The notes under the pieces were generated by a model. It made no database searches. It saw only the letters and a program-made list of their open reading frames with translations, and was not told where the DNA came from. A stretch of DNA of 64,000 bases from Tillus elongatus (lineage: Eukaryota > Arthropoda > Insecta > Coleoptera > Cleridae), in the NCBI GenBank assembly GCA_964006375.1, contig OZ023264.1:177850010-177914009 (forward strand), given 5' to 3'. A program made the translations under genes and the position numbers. This document shows positions 1-12,074 of this stretch, piece after piece (position 1 is the first letter of the stretch; the number at the start of each line of letters is the position of its first letter).

Positions 1-150
1 GCGGCGCTCCATCATGCTGAAACCACTGTTGTAGTGATGCACGAGTTGCCAAATTTACATTATCTAGCATATCTTGAAAGTCATTCCGGAGAAACTGAAG
101 ATAGTGGTCACTGGTTAATGTACCGTACGTGGTCTCCGTTGTTCACAATT
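1..150 (-). pseudogene. Mariner-like transposase fragment (truncated by window start)
   Basis: Read on the minus strand this gives a peptide ending in QWFQHDGAP, preceded by a stretch like HYLQFLRNDFQDML. HDGAP with its preceding aromatic residues is the second catalytic aspartate block of Tc1/mariner transposases, and the upstream part matches the layout of the intact transposase at 12075-13142. The downstream half would lie outside the window. Upstream (higher coordinates) the similarity stops near 150, where another repeat begins, so this copy is truncated and non-functional. Family assignment is by motif only. Confidence 0.6.
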
Positions 151-385
151 CCATTATTTTTCGATCGAAAATGTAAAACTGCGATAACATAAGGCGAATT
201 TGATTAAAAAAAAAAAGAAAATTTGTACCACCAACGACTTATGGGCCAGCGTGTGATTGTAGAAATAACTTTTTAATATGTAGCTTAAGACACCCTATAA
301 TTAATGTTTACAATTTTTTTCGTATGTTGTACAATAATGAATATATTTAACTTTATTGATTTTTTTACGAAAATTCGCCAAAAAT
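151..385 (+). repeat. Dispersed repeat R2, copy 1
   Basis: About 230 bp containing the blocks aaggcg, ttatgggcca, tgtgattgtagaaataa, gacaccctataattaatg and ataatgaatatatttaac. The same ordered blocks recur near 2655-2840, 49585-49721 (resuming at 51096) and 60470-60680. No coding capacity. Three of the four copies run directly into TA-element sequence, so R2 may be an optional internal segment of that family rather than an independent element. Confidence 0.6.
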
Positions 386-928
386 TATATACCGTGAAAC
401 GATCAACTCTATAGCTAAAACTACTGCCAAAGCATCAGAGAAAGGGTCCATTCAAAATGAATTTTCTGGAAATATTTTAGTAAAATGAAGGGCAATGACG
501 GTTGAAACTAAGACAGGGTTTGTGAAACGTTCTTCTTGCGACATTTTCTCTACATAACACCTATTAATTTCAGGTTCTTTGCCTAAATGTTGCAAATTTT
601 GACGTTTTAAATCGCAACTTTGTCGTTTTGAGAAAAACCCCAATTTTTTTCTTTAAATGCCTACAACTATTTTGTCTTTTAGGTTGCAGAGTTAAATTTT
701 GGTATGTAATTTACTTTTAATGATATAAACCCCCATAACAGATGTGATTGCCCATACGTTGTTATTTTCGGAGATATAAAAATATTTTGAAAGGATACAA
801 AATATTCTAGGAAAAACTGGGCTGATTTTCCTGGTTAACAATCTTATCCAAACCACTCGCAAAAGGAAGGCAAGTTGATCAAAATCGGCCCATTGTTTTT
901 TGAGTTATTAACACAGGGTATATACATA

Positions 929-1000
<72 letters not shown>

Positions 1001-1002
1001 GT
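386..1002 (+). repeat. TA-element body ending in (TA)n
   Basis: Shares ordered blocks with more than ten other places in the window: ctactgccaaagcatcagag, attttagtaaaatgaaggg, ttgacgttttaaatcgc, cccaattttt, then gatataaac, cggagatataaaa, ggctgattttcctgg and ttttttgagttatta immediately before the (TA)n array at about 918-998. The usual downstream end (tgggttctaggggtcc and the AATTCACTAA terminus) is missing, so this copy is incomplete. Confidence 0.65.
918..998. repeat. (TA)n microsatellite
   Basis: Alternating TA of about 80 bp, slightly interrupted at its start by catata and tgtata. It is the central array of the surrounding TA-element. Confidence 0.95.
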
Positions 1003-1350
1003 ACTAAAATATCTGGAGATATCCAGAAAAATTTATAGTTAGTGTCTGATACCCACACACAGTATGAAACATATCTAATTTAAAAAAACTATACATATAC
1101 AGGGCGGCCACTTGAAAAAAAAACAGGCGCGGTTTAGGGCACTTATCGTGATATTTTGTCTTAATAATAATGGAAAACTTTTTGAACATTTTCTGTGAAC
1201 TTTTGTTATTTTTCTCTTTTAATTTAAAATGTTATTTTCTTCATTATTATGTTAAATCTCTAATTAGAAATGTTATCTAAACTATGTGCGAAAACTTAAA
1301 TTCAGGTTTTCGCTATTTGAAATAAACAACCGTTTCCGTGGTAACCAATG

Positions 1351-1351
<1 letters not shown>
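1003..1351. other. Non-coding stretch with transposon-like end
   Basis: No credible ORF. Around 1097 the sequence tatacagggcggccacttg resembles the TA + CAGG ends of the mariner-like elements elsewhere in this window, so a decayed DNA-transposon terminus is possible. I could not find a partner end. Confidence 0.3.

Positions 1352-1443
<92 letters not shown>
1352..1443. repeat. (TA)n microsatellite
   Basis: About 92 bp of almost perfect TA repeat. The flanks do not clearly match the TA-element consensus. Confidence 0.95.
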
Positions 1444-1444
<1 letters not shown>

Positions 1445-1957
1445 CATACTTAGAACTTTGAGTTTTATTGATTGTTGAATCATCTTTCAGACAGAAATGA
1501 ACCTTCGATAAAATAATGTATCTCTCTAAGAGACGTATACTCTAAGAAATGTTGCAATATGTCAATTCGAAGATAAGTGTATAAAATAAGTGAAGCGAGT
1601 GGAAATTATAGAGGAAAATGTCAGAGTCAGAAACACGTGGCGGTCGGACCAATTCTCGAAATGAGATGGGGGATCAGTGTTGGAAGTTGGAAGAGCCCTT
1701 GCATCATTCCAAGTGCCCTACTGTGACAGTGTGATATTCCCAAGATCAGGATACGACTTGTTAATACCAGGGTTCTCAGAAGCTCATTGTGGTCTCATAC
1801 TGCAACGCTAGCCTGCCTTTCTTTAAACTTAATCATCTATAATGAGAATCCGTCAAATGGGATATAGAGGTAATTTATAAAAGAGTGCGAAAAAATGAAG
1901 CAATCGTTTATTAGGATAGTTTTTTGATGAAAAAATTATATGTCTCACAGTTTTAGA
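1444..1957. other. No gene recognised
   Basis: About 510 bp of moderately AT-rich sequence. All frames are broken by stops and no repeat family from elsewhere in the window is recognisable. Treated as unique intergenic DNA. Confidence 0.5.
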
Positions 1958-2640
1958 AGTACAGGGTGTTAAGGTTTTTGAGATCCACAGTGAGGCCGCC
2001 TAGGAGAGAACGAATTCTGTAAAATTTTTAGGGGACCAAAAAAATCTCTGAGACATGTCGAATATGAATGTGCATTTAAATGTGCAAATTTCGATATAAC
2101 ATCTTTTTGTAACGTCATCGGTTTCGGAGATATGAGTGATCGTCAAGTTTTTTAAATGGAAACCCCTAATTTTTACAGTTCTAATGAAAAAAGCGGCTTT
2201 TTCTGAATACATATCACTAAACTTCATGATATGTTATGATATTTTTGTGAAAATGCAGGTATAAGTTTTAGTTTTGAACGCTTTAATCAAACAATGTAAC
2301 AAAATAATAACAAGGCATGAGAAAATATTGAATTAAATGTTCAAATTGTAGGCCATTAAGTTCGTGACAATAAGCAAGACGATTTTCAAATTCCTGGATT
2401 ACTTGTTTTATCGTTTGTGGCAGGATTTGCCTTATTTCCATGGTTATCCTATTTTGCAGTTTTGCGATATTTCACGATTGATCAAAATAAACTTTGGGTT
2501 TTACGTAACTCCATAAAAAATCTAGAAGAGTTAGGCCCGGAGATCTAACTGGCCATTCAATAAATCCTCTTCTACCGATCCAGCTATTCGGGAAAAGAGT
2601 GTTGAGGTAATCAGGTACTGTTCGCGGTTAGTAGTTCGGA
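1958..2640 (-). pseudogene. Mariner-like element, transposase 3' fragment
   Basis: Minus-strand reading between about 2336 and 2635 gives, across frames, SWIGRRGFIEWPVRSPG, LTLLDFLWSYVKPKVY and FENRLAYCHELNGLQFEHLI. This is the region around the third catalytic acid of Tc1/mariner transposases (WPxRSPDLxPLDFxLWG) plus the C-terminus. Frameshifts and stops make it a pseudogene, and the canonical SPDL is SPGL here. Between 1958 and 2336 lies its 3' non-coding end, starting tacagggtgttaagg, which looks like an inverted-repeat terminus. The N-terminal two thirds are absent. Confidence 0.6.
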
Positions 2641-2654
2641 AAACACAAAAATGC

Positions 2655-2840
2655 AATAACACAAGGTGTGTTCTATTGAAAAAAGAAAGTGTCTATCACC
2701 AAATATTATGGGCCACCCTGTGATTGTCACAATAGGTTTATAAGATGCAGCTCGAGATACCCTATAATTAACGTATATACTTTTTTTCTCATATCTTGTA
2801 TAATAACGGATATATTGAGCTTTATCGTAGAAATGCGTCA
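2655..2840 (+). repeat. Dispersed repeat R2, copy 2
   Basis: Blocks caataacacaagg, ttatgggccaccctgtgatt, aagatgcagctc, ccctataattaacg and ataacggatatattgagc align with the copies at 151, 49585 and 60470. Non-coding. Confidence 0.6.
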
Positions 2841-3659
2841 CCCTGTATATGTGCAAACAGACAAAAACCGAAACTTACCCCGTATATGGTTTTATGGGTT
2901 TTAGTTCGCGCTCATTTGAAGAAATGTAGAAATGTTTTTAAAAGTCGTGCTCCACTAAATAGAGATTTTTTTCTACGAAAATATGCTAAAATATAAACTC
3001 TTAAACCATAAACTCTATAGCTGAAACTACTGCCGAAGCATCAGAAAGAGGGTGTATTTGAAATGGATTTTCCGAAAATATTTTAGTACAATGAAGGACA
3101 ATGATGGTTGAAGCTGAAGCTTAAGGCTTTGTAAAACACACTTAGTACGACATATCTTTCACATAATTCGTATTTGTTCCAAATTCGTTGTCTGAAAATT
3201 GCAAATTTTGACTTTTCAAATCGCGAGTTTTGAAGTTTTAAGAAGAAAAATGATAAAATTTTCGAAATATTTTTTCTGCTACTACTTGAACCTTTCGCGC
3301 CAAAAAAACGTAACGGTTGTATATAATATTCAATTGGTTTTGTTAGTCACACAAAATATTTTGTTCTTGTGCTTTCCTCTGATCACCAGTGGCACCCAAC
3401 TTTTTTTCTTAAAATGCCTGTAACTTTTTTTCTTTAGCTTAGAGATCTGAATTTTGGCGTGTAGGGTAGGTTTCATAGTAGGAACGTATGTGTCAAATTT
3501 AGTTGCCATAGCTCTGTTATTTTCGGAGATACAAAAATTTTCGAAAGAAAACCCAAAACTGGTCCAATTTTCCTGGCAAACTTATCCAAGCTATTTACAA
3601 AACGAAGGTATGTATCAAATTTCATGAAAATCGGCCTATTATTTTTTGAGTTATCGATA

Positions 3660-3736
<77 letters not shown>

Positions 3737-3830
3737 AATCTCCCCATTTGTGAATTTCGCGTTTCACGAAAAATTTGCTAAAAATGCAAATAAAGCATCA
3801 TATAGGCTATTTAAAACCTAAATTTCTATA
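2841..3830 (+). repeat. TA-element copy with internal (TA)n
   Basis: Contains the TA-element 3' block (ttagttcgcgctcatttgaa) near 2901, then a second 5' body (ctactgccgaagcatcagaa, tagtacaatgaaggacaatg) and the block ttttttgagttatcgatacg before (TA)n at 3662-3734. This looks like two TA-elements arranged head to tail, each incomplete. No protein-coding potential. Confidence 0.6.
3662..3734. repeat. (TA)n microsatellite
   Basis: Perfect TA repeat of about 73 bp in the middle of a TA-element. Confidence 0.95.
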
Positions 3831-4514
3831 TGGACTGAACAGGGATTTTTGATACAGACTTAACGACCCAAACGGCACAAGCTAATAAATTGTCAGATGC
3901 CAAATGCGTGATTGTGAACCTCATAACCTTCATTATTGAGACAAACTAGGCCATTGGAAGCAATAGATTCTCTAAACGATATACTTGGAATTCTGATGCC
4001 ACTACAATTGATTCAAATGCTTCCAGAACCATCTGCACTGGATAAAATATTTTAGAGTCTCGGCGATTGTTTAGAAGATTTATACATATCCTGGCAATTT
4101 AATGTCTGGCTGTCTAATCCTAATGTCGTTTTTCTGCTCTATTTCAGACGCACCACGAAGGATATATCACTTATCCCTCTTCTTGCCTGATGCTCCAAAC
4201 GCAAGGCACATAAATCGTTATAAACGTTCGAAAAACGTAAGAAGCTTTGTAAGAATGTGTTTCTATAAGCTCTCGGCTCAAATCATGACGTTATGGCTAG
4301 TTTATGACGTCGTTTAATGATACAAAAATAATTGTGTGGGTTGGAAATGAACAGGAATTATGAGGAGCTCGTTAATTTAGTTGCTTGTTAATTGTAGAAA
4401 ACTTGGAGACAAATTGGCAAGTCATTTTCACGATAATAAAATACAGTGACTGTGCAACCCTATAAATAAAGACTATAAAGAACTACCCCCACCTATTTTA
4501 GGGAATTTTCATTC
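3831..4514. other. No gene recognised
   Basis: About 680 bp without a convincing ORF, RNA or known repeat. The open stretch at 4102-4317 codes for 71 residues without recognisable motif and is probably chance. Confidence 0.5.
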
Positions 4515-4625
4515 AGAAAAATTCGCTAACAGAGAGGTCACGATGAGAAGCTTTTGAAAAAAATTCTTCAGATGAGCGCAAATTTGGGTCCCTAGAACCA
4601 AGGTCTGTTAAAAGTTTTATATGTT

Positions 4626-4698
<73 letters not shown>

Positions 4699-4850
4699 AA
4701 GCGATAACTCAAAAACCACTAAACTGATTTCAATCAAACTTGGCAAAAATTTTGTTTGGACGAAAACCGACGCCGAGTTCGTTAAGTTTTTGCGGTGGAA
4801 AATCGGGGAAAACTTTTTGAAAACGCTCTATTTATGTAAGTATCATATTA
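4515..4850 (-). repeat. TA-element 3' end in reverse orientation
   Basis: Reads the TA-element backwards: aaaaattcgctaacagagag (terminal block), then gagcgcaaatttgggtccct, (TA)n at 4630-4696, and gcgataactcaaaaaccact on the other side. The variant around 4750-4830 (cgaaaaccgacgccgagttc) is shared in reverse with 40690-40770, so it defines a subfamily. Confidence 0.65.
4630..4696. repeat. (TA)n microsatellite
   Basis: Perfect TA repeat of about 67 bp inside the TA-element copy. Confidence 0.95.
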
Positions 4851-5543
4851 ACTGGAATGAGACTTTACCCGTGGCTAGAAATAGTGCAAATAAACCTATG
4901 TTGTGAATTTTAAGTAATTTGGTACTCAGTATTTAGAGTTTTTTTCCAAATTAAAAATAAAATCCCAAAGACATGCGTTTAGACGACTTAGTGGTTAAAG
5001 TCCAATGTGACAGACAGAGTAGTTAACTGCCACACGTAGATTGATTCATACAACAGGTATAAACCATATATGAACGATAACCAAACTAAATATATACCAG
5101 GCATAAAACATACTACCCGAACCAACAATCGTGAAATCTCGGTCGCAGTTATGGAAAGTGACAGACGACATGAAATTACAAATTTGCCACGTGATTGCCA
5201 TTTAACTGGGGGATTCAATAAATTATTAAAAGACACTATATTTGTAGGTTTATGAACGGCCTCAAATACAGTTTTAGCACAGCAAAGATATATTATGCTG
5301 TCGCATAATATAGTAGAAAGGTAAACAAAATCAAGCAAAGTCTCTGTAACAATTATTATAAAATATTATCTTTTATCTTTAAATTTGACATAAGACGTCA
5401 TATAAGACCGAAACAGTCGTGGGATGTGTTTCAATGGCAATTCTACTAATTTTGTAACTGATTGTTACGTATACTTTGAATATAATATCCCGGTCATGAA
5501 GTCGATCTAATGTATCATGTAAATAAAACGTAAATTGGCGAAT
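4851..5543. other. No gene recognised
   Basis: About 690 bp, unique within the window. The open stretch 4988-5338 (116 codons, minus) has no family motif that I recognise and overlaps an equally long open frame on the other strand, so I do not call a gene. Confidence 0.45.
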
Positions 5544-5613
5544 GCCTAGATGGCTGAGAGGCGTCGCGCTTGCTTCATAAGCAGAAGGTTACGCGATCGA
5601 ATCCAGCTCGATG
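5544..5613 (+). pseudogene. tRNA-like sequence, possible CAT anticodon
   Basis: An A-box-like tagatggctgagaggc is followed by a potential anticodon arm ttgc-ttcataa-gcag (loop anticodon CAT, as in Met) and a B-box-like gatcgaatcc. T-runs (gttttcttatgttttatttt) follow within 20 bases, as after Pol III genes. However, the acceptor strands do not pair and the T-stem is poor. A decayed tRNA gene or the head of a tRNA-derived SINE are both possible; a working tRNA is unlikely. Confidence 0.4.
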
Positions 5614-5639
5614 AATGTTTGTTTTCTTATGTTTTATTT

Positions 5640-5999
5640 TGACATTTGGAGAAACAATAGTCCACATATTTCATACCTTTTGAACAAGATCTCATTTTTG
5701 TTTAAAACGCCTGAATAAGTTTGTCATCTTTAACTCTGAAATTATAATTTTGTTATTGTTGATATTGAAAAAACCGGTTTGACTAGGTTGACTAAAACGT
5801 AATCATACTGGCGATTAATAAGGAAAATTGCTACGTTTATAATTTGGCAGATACTTTACTTTTATAACTATGAATTAAGTTTCCTTCTGGAAATCTTTTG
5901 TATAACTTTATTAAAATTTATAATACAAGTTTCTTTTAAAGAGACTTAGACTATCTACAGATATATCAAAATGTAGCTGGTAACAAAAACTTTCCTGAA
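5640..5999. other. No gene recognised
   Basis: About 360 bp of AT-rich DNA without ORF or recognisable repeat. Confidence 0.5.
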
Positions 6000-6210
6000 T
6001 AGGTTTTCTCTTCCGGGCTCGCAAATACTTTTCACCAGCTAATCTCTATACCTTATATACTTCACAAATAAGGCCAAACCTCGAATACTGCTCCCACATC
6101 TGGGGTGCCGCTACCGCTTCTACGCTCGCTATCCTGGACTTCATTCAGAAGATAGCTATACGTCTCATCGGTGACTCGACCCTCATCCAAAGGCTGCCAT
6201 CCCTTGCAGG
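6000..6210 (+). pseudogene. LINE-A fragment (post-RT region)
   Basis: Nearly the same as 38843-39050 in the longest LINE-A copy (cttccgggctcgcaaatact, ctcccacatctggggtgccg). It encodes part of the segment after the reverse transcriptase, with the typical NLEYCSHIWGAA block, but is cut at both ends. It butts directly against the mariner-like pseudogene that follows. Confidence 0.8.
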
Positions 6211-6499
6211 AACCTTTTCATTCCTAAGTAGCATTTCTAAGTAGCATTTCATACCTATCTAAATAACGCCAAATATTGATACCAAAATGAGCTAGAGCTC
6301 CATCTTCCTGAAACCAGAGCTGACTAAAGTTGGCTCCAAACAGATTTCTCATTGCAGGAACCATTTCATTTCTAAGTAGCGTTTCATACCTATCAGCGGA
6401 TAAGTTTCCTTCGACAAAGAAAGGCACAATTAACTGAGTACCCACTATACCCTACCATACATTTAACTTTTGGGGCCTTTGAGTATGGTTTTCACGCAT

Positions 6500-6512
6500 C
6501 CAGTGTGGATTT
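6500..6512. repeat. SINE target-site duplication, copy 1
   Basis: ccagtgtggattt, repeated exactly at 6861-6873 on the other side of the SINE. Confidence 0.85.
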
Positions 6513-6860
6513 TTAAAACTTAACGTCGACTTATTTCCGCGACTATGGCCAATCACCGACGCCAGGGAGTAGTTTCGCTTCACTATCCTGGAAATTGTTC
6601 CGAACCCCTGCCTTTCTGGAAGGAGGGTAGGGATCTTTAACGTGCCCAACATCGCATGGACACCGGACCAGCGGCTTTACGCCTCCTCCGAAGGACGGAA
6701 CGTGCAGACATTCAGCTTGCTCAAATACAATGCCAGATCCTCGGTTCATGTTAGTTTTATTACAGTATGTACTGAAAAAGTGAAAGCAAAACCCTGGGAA
6801 TCTAACCCAATACCCCTCGCTTGACAGGCACACGTTCTTACCGCTGGGCCACCGAGGCTC
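6513..6860 (-). mobile_element. tRNA-derived SINE with conserved central domain
   Basis: The minus strand starts with a tRNA-like head: gagcctcggtggcccagcgg (A box region) and gggttagattccc (B box), with a loop reading ctgtcaa. It continues into a conserved domain with ccttcggaggaggcgtaaag, gccgctggtccggtg and gcacgttaaagatccctacc. A domain of this type is known from tRNA-derived SINEs in several animal phyla. The element is flanked by 13-bp direct repeats ccagtgtggattt at 6500-6512 and 6861-6873, the expected target duplication of LINE-mobilised insertion. Its 3' tail ends in a short A-rich run. It interrupts a mariner-like transposase pseudogene and so is younger than it. Confidence 0.85.
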
Positions 6861-6873
6861 CCAGTGTGGATTT
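6861..6873. repeat. SINE target-site duplication, copy 2
   Basis: ccagtgtggattt, identical to 6500-6512. Removing the SINE and one copy rejoins the host pseudogene. Confidence 0.85.
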
Positions 6874-7404
6874 ACGTCTAATACCTTAAAGTATGGTTGC
6901 TTCGTCGGAAACACATCTTCTTAATGAAATTCTCGTAAGTTGCAGTTTTTTCTATCATTACCCCACTAAATCTACGGTTGAAGTCAGCTTCAATTCGTTC
7001 TTGCAATAACTTAATTTTATATGGTTTATATTTATTCTTGTGTAATACACGTAAAATTGAAAAAAGACGTACACGATGTACTTATGTAGCTCTATGTGAA
7101 GCTGTAGGTGGATCTTCAACGAAACTCTGCAATATATTTAATGTTTTGTTGTCATTTATTACCGTTTTTTTTTCGGCCTATTCGCTATTCATCTTTTAGA
7201 CTTCCAGTTTCCTCAGCGCGCGCGCTTTAATGTTTTTTGTACCGTCGCCTTATGGATAAGAGCGGTTTAGGAATGTATCATTAAACAAGTTTGCTACTTC
7301 ACTATAAGATTTTGTTTTATCGCCGTAGCCTCTCACATTAAAACAGTAATTCGCTCTTTTCCGTTCAGTACCATCTTGGAGAATAATAATTTACCTTGCA
7401 GATA

Positions 7405-8752
<1,348 letters not shown>

Positions 8753-9140
8753 TCAAATTATTGTCAGTTTTAGTTAATACTACTAATAAGTGGTTAATGA
8801 CTGCCAAAATCACAGCATGCTAGAAGTTAATTACTACAAAACCAGTTTTATTTAGTTCAGACCTTCCTAACTACATCAGACCTCAAGTGGTATACATGGT
8901 CAAACTCGCATTGAAGGGTGCAGTACAGTAATGAAAAATATATAGGGTGTTGCATTTAAAACACCATAGTGACTACAGTAAATCCGGCAACATGGCGCAT
9001 ATCAAATCTCGAATTTTTGTATCCTAAAATAGGTATATCCCAAGTTTTGTATATTTCTTACTACACATTTGAGAGAAAATTAAGCGTTTCGAGACTTTTC
9101 TTTAACTCTGTATAATGTTCAGCTTTCGTAACAGTTTTTT
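8753..9140. other. No gene; possible transposon terminus
   Basis: Non-coding. At about 8940 tatagggtgttgcatttaaa resembles the CAGGG/TAGGG ends of mariner-like elements in this window, but no transposase or second end was found next to it. Confidence 0.35.
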
Positions 9141-10665
9141 TTTTAATTTCAACAACACACTACGAGGGATCATAGCCTAAATACTATCGTACCGTAGGTG
9201 TCGACAAGTAGGAAAGAGGCAACGTGTTAATTCTGGACTTGAAGATTTGGTGGTTCGGAGGAGAAGGAAAAACATGTGCCGGCCAAGAATTCCACAACTT
9301 GGAAGTCCTCTGGACAAAAGAGCGGGCATAAGAAGATGTTCTATGTCTGGTGACCTGGACAGTAAAAGGGTGCATTCTCTCTATTTCTCTGATAGATGTG
9401 TTGGGAGCAGCAGGTGGAGGAACTATGGAAGAAAGTTCATCTGAGGAGTGCCCGTGCAGATATCTATAAAAGAGAGAGAGAGAGAGAGGTCACTAACGGC
9501 ACGTCGGTGGGCAAGGGATGGCAGGATTTGGGTGAGGGTAGGGTCACAGATGAGACGTATAGCTTTCTTCTGAATGGAGTCCAGGATAACGAGTGTAGAA
9601 GCGGCAGCGGCACCCCAGATGTGGGAGCAGTGTTCGAGGTTTGCCCTTATTTGTGAAGTATATAAGGTATAGAGATTAGCTGGTCAAAAGTATTTGCGAG
9701 CCCGGAAGAGGAAACTTAATTTCCTAGCAGCCGCTTCTGCAATGGATGTGACATGTTGGTGCGAATTGAGATTTAGATCCACAGAAAGGTCAACAAGTGA
9801 AAAGGACTCATTACTTTGAATAACTTGGTTGTTCATTGTAATGGATCTAGGGCTGGTGTATCTCTTATGAGATAGAAAGCAAGACTGATATTTGGTGGAG
9901 TTGAAAAGTACAAGATTTCTACTTCCCAGCCTAATATTTTTCCCCAGTCTAACAGTTTTTGGAGATCCACAAAGACAGAACCCTCCATGAGTCTGCGATC
10001 CTCATCTAATTGGGCTAACGAGACAGACATAGAATATTGAATATTTGAGTGGAGGGTGCTGTCATCCGCGTAAGTGTGAACTGGGTTGGATCTACTAGAG
10101 AGAAGATCATTGATGTGGAGAAGAAACAAAGTAGCGGCTAAAGCTAAACCTTGAGGGACACCCGCATTAATTGGATACAGTTTAGAGGAATGGCCATCGA
10201 CGACAACAGAAATGCTCCAGTTGAAGAGGAAATTTTCTTTTCAGGTACAGAATTCTGGTGGTAGGCCATAGGCCGGAAGTTTATTAAGCAGCGCTGCGTG
10301 CCAGACCTGGTCGAATGCTTTGTATATGTCTAGAGCGACAATCTGGGATTGACTGTGTAGTTCCATAGACTCGCTCCAAGAATGGGTGAAAAAGAAAAGG
10401 AGGTCGGCAGTTGATCTGCGCTGACGGAATCCATACTGCCTGTCGTGGATTGGACTGTGTTTTTCAAGAAATTTTTGGTAATTCGGTGTTTATATACTTT
10501 TTATCACTTTAGAGACGACTGAAAGGAGAGAAATAGGCCTGTAGTTGCTAGGAAGCACTTTGGATCCTTTCTTGGGGACGGGTTGTACTCGAGCAGTTTT
10601 CCAGTTACTTGGGAATATGCCTCTATTGTAAGATGTCTGAAACAGACGAGTCAGGACAGGACACC
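9141..10665 (-). pseudogene. LINE-A, 3' part (RT to tail), minus strand
   Basis: Non-LTR retrotransposon of the CR1/jockey type. Minus-strand frames give, in order, the RT thumb and palm region (a GVPQGxAL-like block around 10140-10180, HINDLLSSRSNPVHTYADDS near 10050-10120), the post-RT segment and a C-terminus at 9184-9375. The YADDS box holds two catalytic aspartates of the polymerase. Several frameshifts separate the frames. The 3' end (about 9141-9180) has the LINE-A tail, cacactacgagggatcatag in plus orientation, followed by a T-run (a poly-A tail on the minus strand). The 5' end fuses at about 10665 with a TA-element. Confidence 0.8.
9472..9488. repeat. (GA)n microsatellite within LINE-A
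   Basis: Short expansion of a GAGA tract that is only gagag or agagag in the sister copies. Confidence 0.8.
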
Positions 10666-11253
10666 ATTTTCCGAAAATAAAGTAAAAACGTTCCAGAGAA
10701 AACTGGTCCGATTTTCCTGGCCACCAAACCTCTCGAAGCTTCTATCACACCTACCAAGATATAATTGTTCACAAACAGCTTTAGGATCAAAATTCAAAAC
10801 AAAAATTTACGTTCAAATCGCGACTTTGACGTTTTAAGAAAGAAAATGATAACATTTTAAAAATATTTTTTCTGCTATTTCTTGACCTTCTTGTGTCAAG
10901 AAAACTTAACCGTTGTGTGTAATATTCAATTGGTTTTGTTAATCACACAAAATATTTTGTTCGTGTGCTTTCCTCTGATCACCAGTGGCACCCAATTTTT
11001 TTTCTTGAAATGCCTAGAGATGTGAATTTTGCTATGCAAAACAGGTTTAATAGTAGAAACGTATGTGCTAAATTTGGTTGTCATATCTCTGTTATTTTCA
11101 GAGATACAAAAATTTTCCGAATAAAAACTCAAAATTTTCCCGGAAAAACTGGTCCGATTTTCCTAGCTAACGAACTTATTCAAGCCACTTACAAAAGGAA
11201 GGTACGTTACAATTGTTATTAGAATCGGTCTATTATTTTTTGAGTTATCGGTA

Positions 11254-11255
<2 letters not shown>
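10666..11255 (+). repeat. TA-element, left part (split by mariner insertion)
   Basis: Body blocks ttcaaatcgcgactttgacg, tctgatcaccagtggcaccc, tttcagagatacaaaaattt, actggtccgattttcctagc and ttttttgagttatcggtacg lead into the (TA)n. The right-hand end of the same element appears at 13877-13925, after the mariner-like transposon. Confidence 0.7.

Positions 11256-11336
<81 letters not shown>
11256..11336. repeat. (TA)n, left of mariner insertion
   Basis: About 77 bp of TA repeat ending tacata immediately before the transposon terminus. It continues at 13791 on the other side. Confidence 0.95.
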
Positions 11337-11781
11337 CAGGCTGTTTCAAAAAACATGCACCATCGCTCGTGGGGCAATTCCTTACTAAAAAATAAGAAAA
11401 AAAGTTCCTGTGCACATGGGCCCGGAAACGCATAGTTTCCAATGTACAGGGAGTTGAATTTTAATTTTTTTTAAATTTTTTATAAATAATTTCAAAACCA
11501 CTGGATTGATTTTAATGAAACTTGGAACTTGAAAGTGTATTATGAAAGTGCATATTTTCAAGTGAAAATCTACTTTCAACTGCGTCAGTGGCGTGCGTAC
11601 GGGGTAACTGTAAAAATTTATTTGGGGAAAAAATATGTGCGCCACTGTCTTTTTCCAATTTTGATACATCAGTTATGAAGCTTATTACTTAAGCCACAAA
11701 AGCTACCTCTTGGTATTTTTTCGTTCAGGGTATCCCCTAGGAGATATGATTAATTTTATAAAAAGGGGCAAAGTACCGATT
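11337..11781 (+). repeat. Left terminal inverted repeat of DD41D transposon
   Basis: About 445 bp, running from CAGGCTGTTTC to aaagtaccgatt. It is the inverse of 13347-13790, with a handful of substitutions and 1-bp length differences in T and A runs. Confidence 0.9.
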
Positions 11782-11789
11782 AGTCGGCG

Positions 11790-11815
11790 TAATAATAATA
11801 ATAATAATAATAATA
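11790..11815. repeat. (TAA)n microsatellite
   Basis: Nine or so TAA/AAT units just inside the left TIR, absent from the right side. Confidence 0.9.
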
Positions 11816-12074
11816 TATGTTTACTGCAACCATAAGAATATGAAAAACAAAACATACAGTAAACATTACAGCAATAAACGTGCAAATAACTAACCTACGT
11901 AAAACTTATTGGTGATAAACATTGAAATGAATATTACAAACATTGATAAAAAATGATAAATAAAAAATAACAATAAAAAATGAAAAAAGTAATCGTAAAG
12001 ACACCATGATTTTTCCAAACTCTTGTTTTTTGTACATTACTCAATTGACTTTAATAACAAAGCTAAAGAAAATG

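Larger units (their letters stand above)
6211..7255 (-). pseudogene. Mariner-like transposase pseudogene split by a SINE
   Basis: Reading leftwards on the minus strand, 7255-6874 gives an N-terminal part with SFVEDPPTASHRAT, RVLHKNKYKPYKIKLLQE and MCFRRSNHTLRY. After the SINE (6513-6860) it resumes at 6499 with HWMRENHTQRPQKLNVW and ends LWFQEDGALAHF, the second catalytic aspartate block. The order matches Tc1/mariner transposases and is close to the truncated copy at 39501. The third acid and C-terminus are absent, and several stops and frameshifts are present. A short internal duplication (gcaggaacc...tacctatc at about 6210-6258 and 6353-6395) adds to the damage. Confidence 0.7.

Noticed and set aside
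4988..5338. 116-codon minus-strand frame
   Set aside because: Hydrophobic but without family resemblance, start context or splice signals; treated as chance.
9247..9656. Plus-strand frames at 9247-9444 and 9396-9656
   Set aside because: They are antisense shadows of the LINE-A C-terminal region on the minus strand; the same shadows occur at every LINE-A copy.
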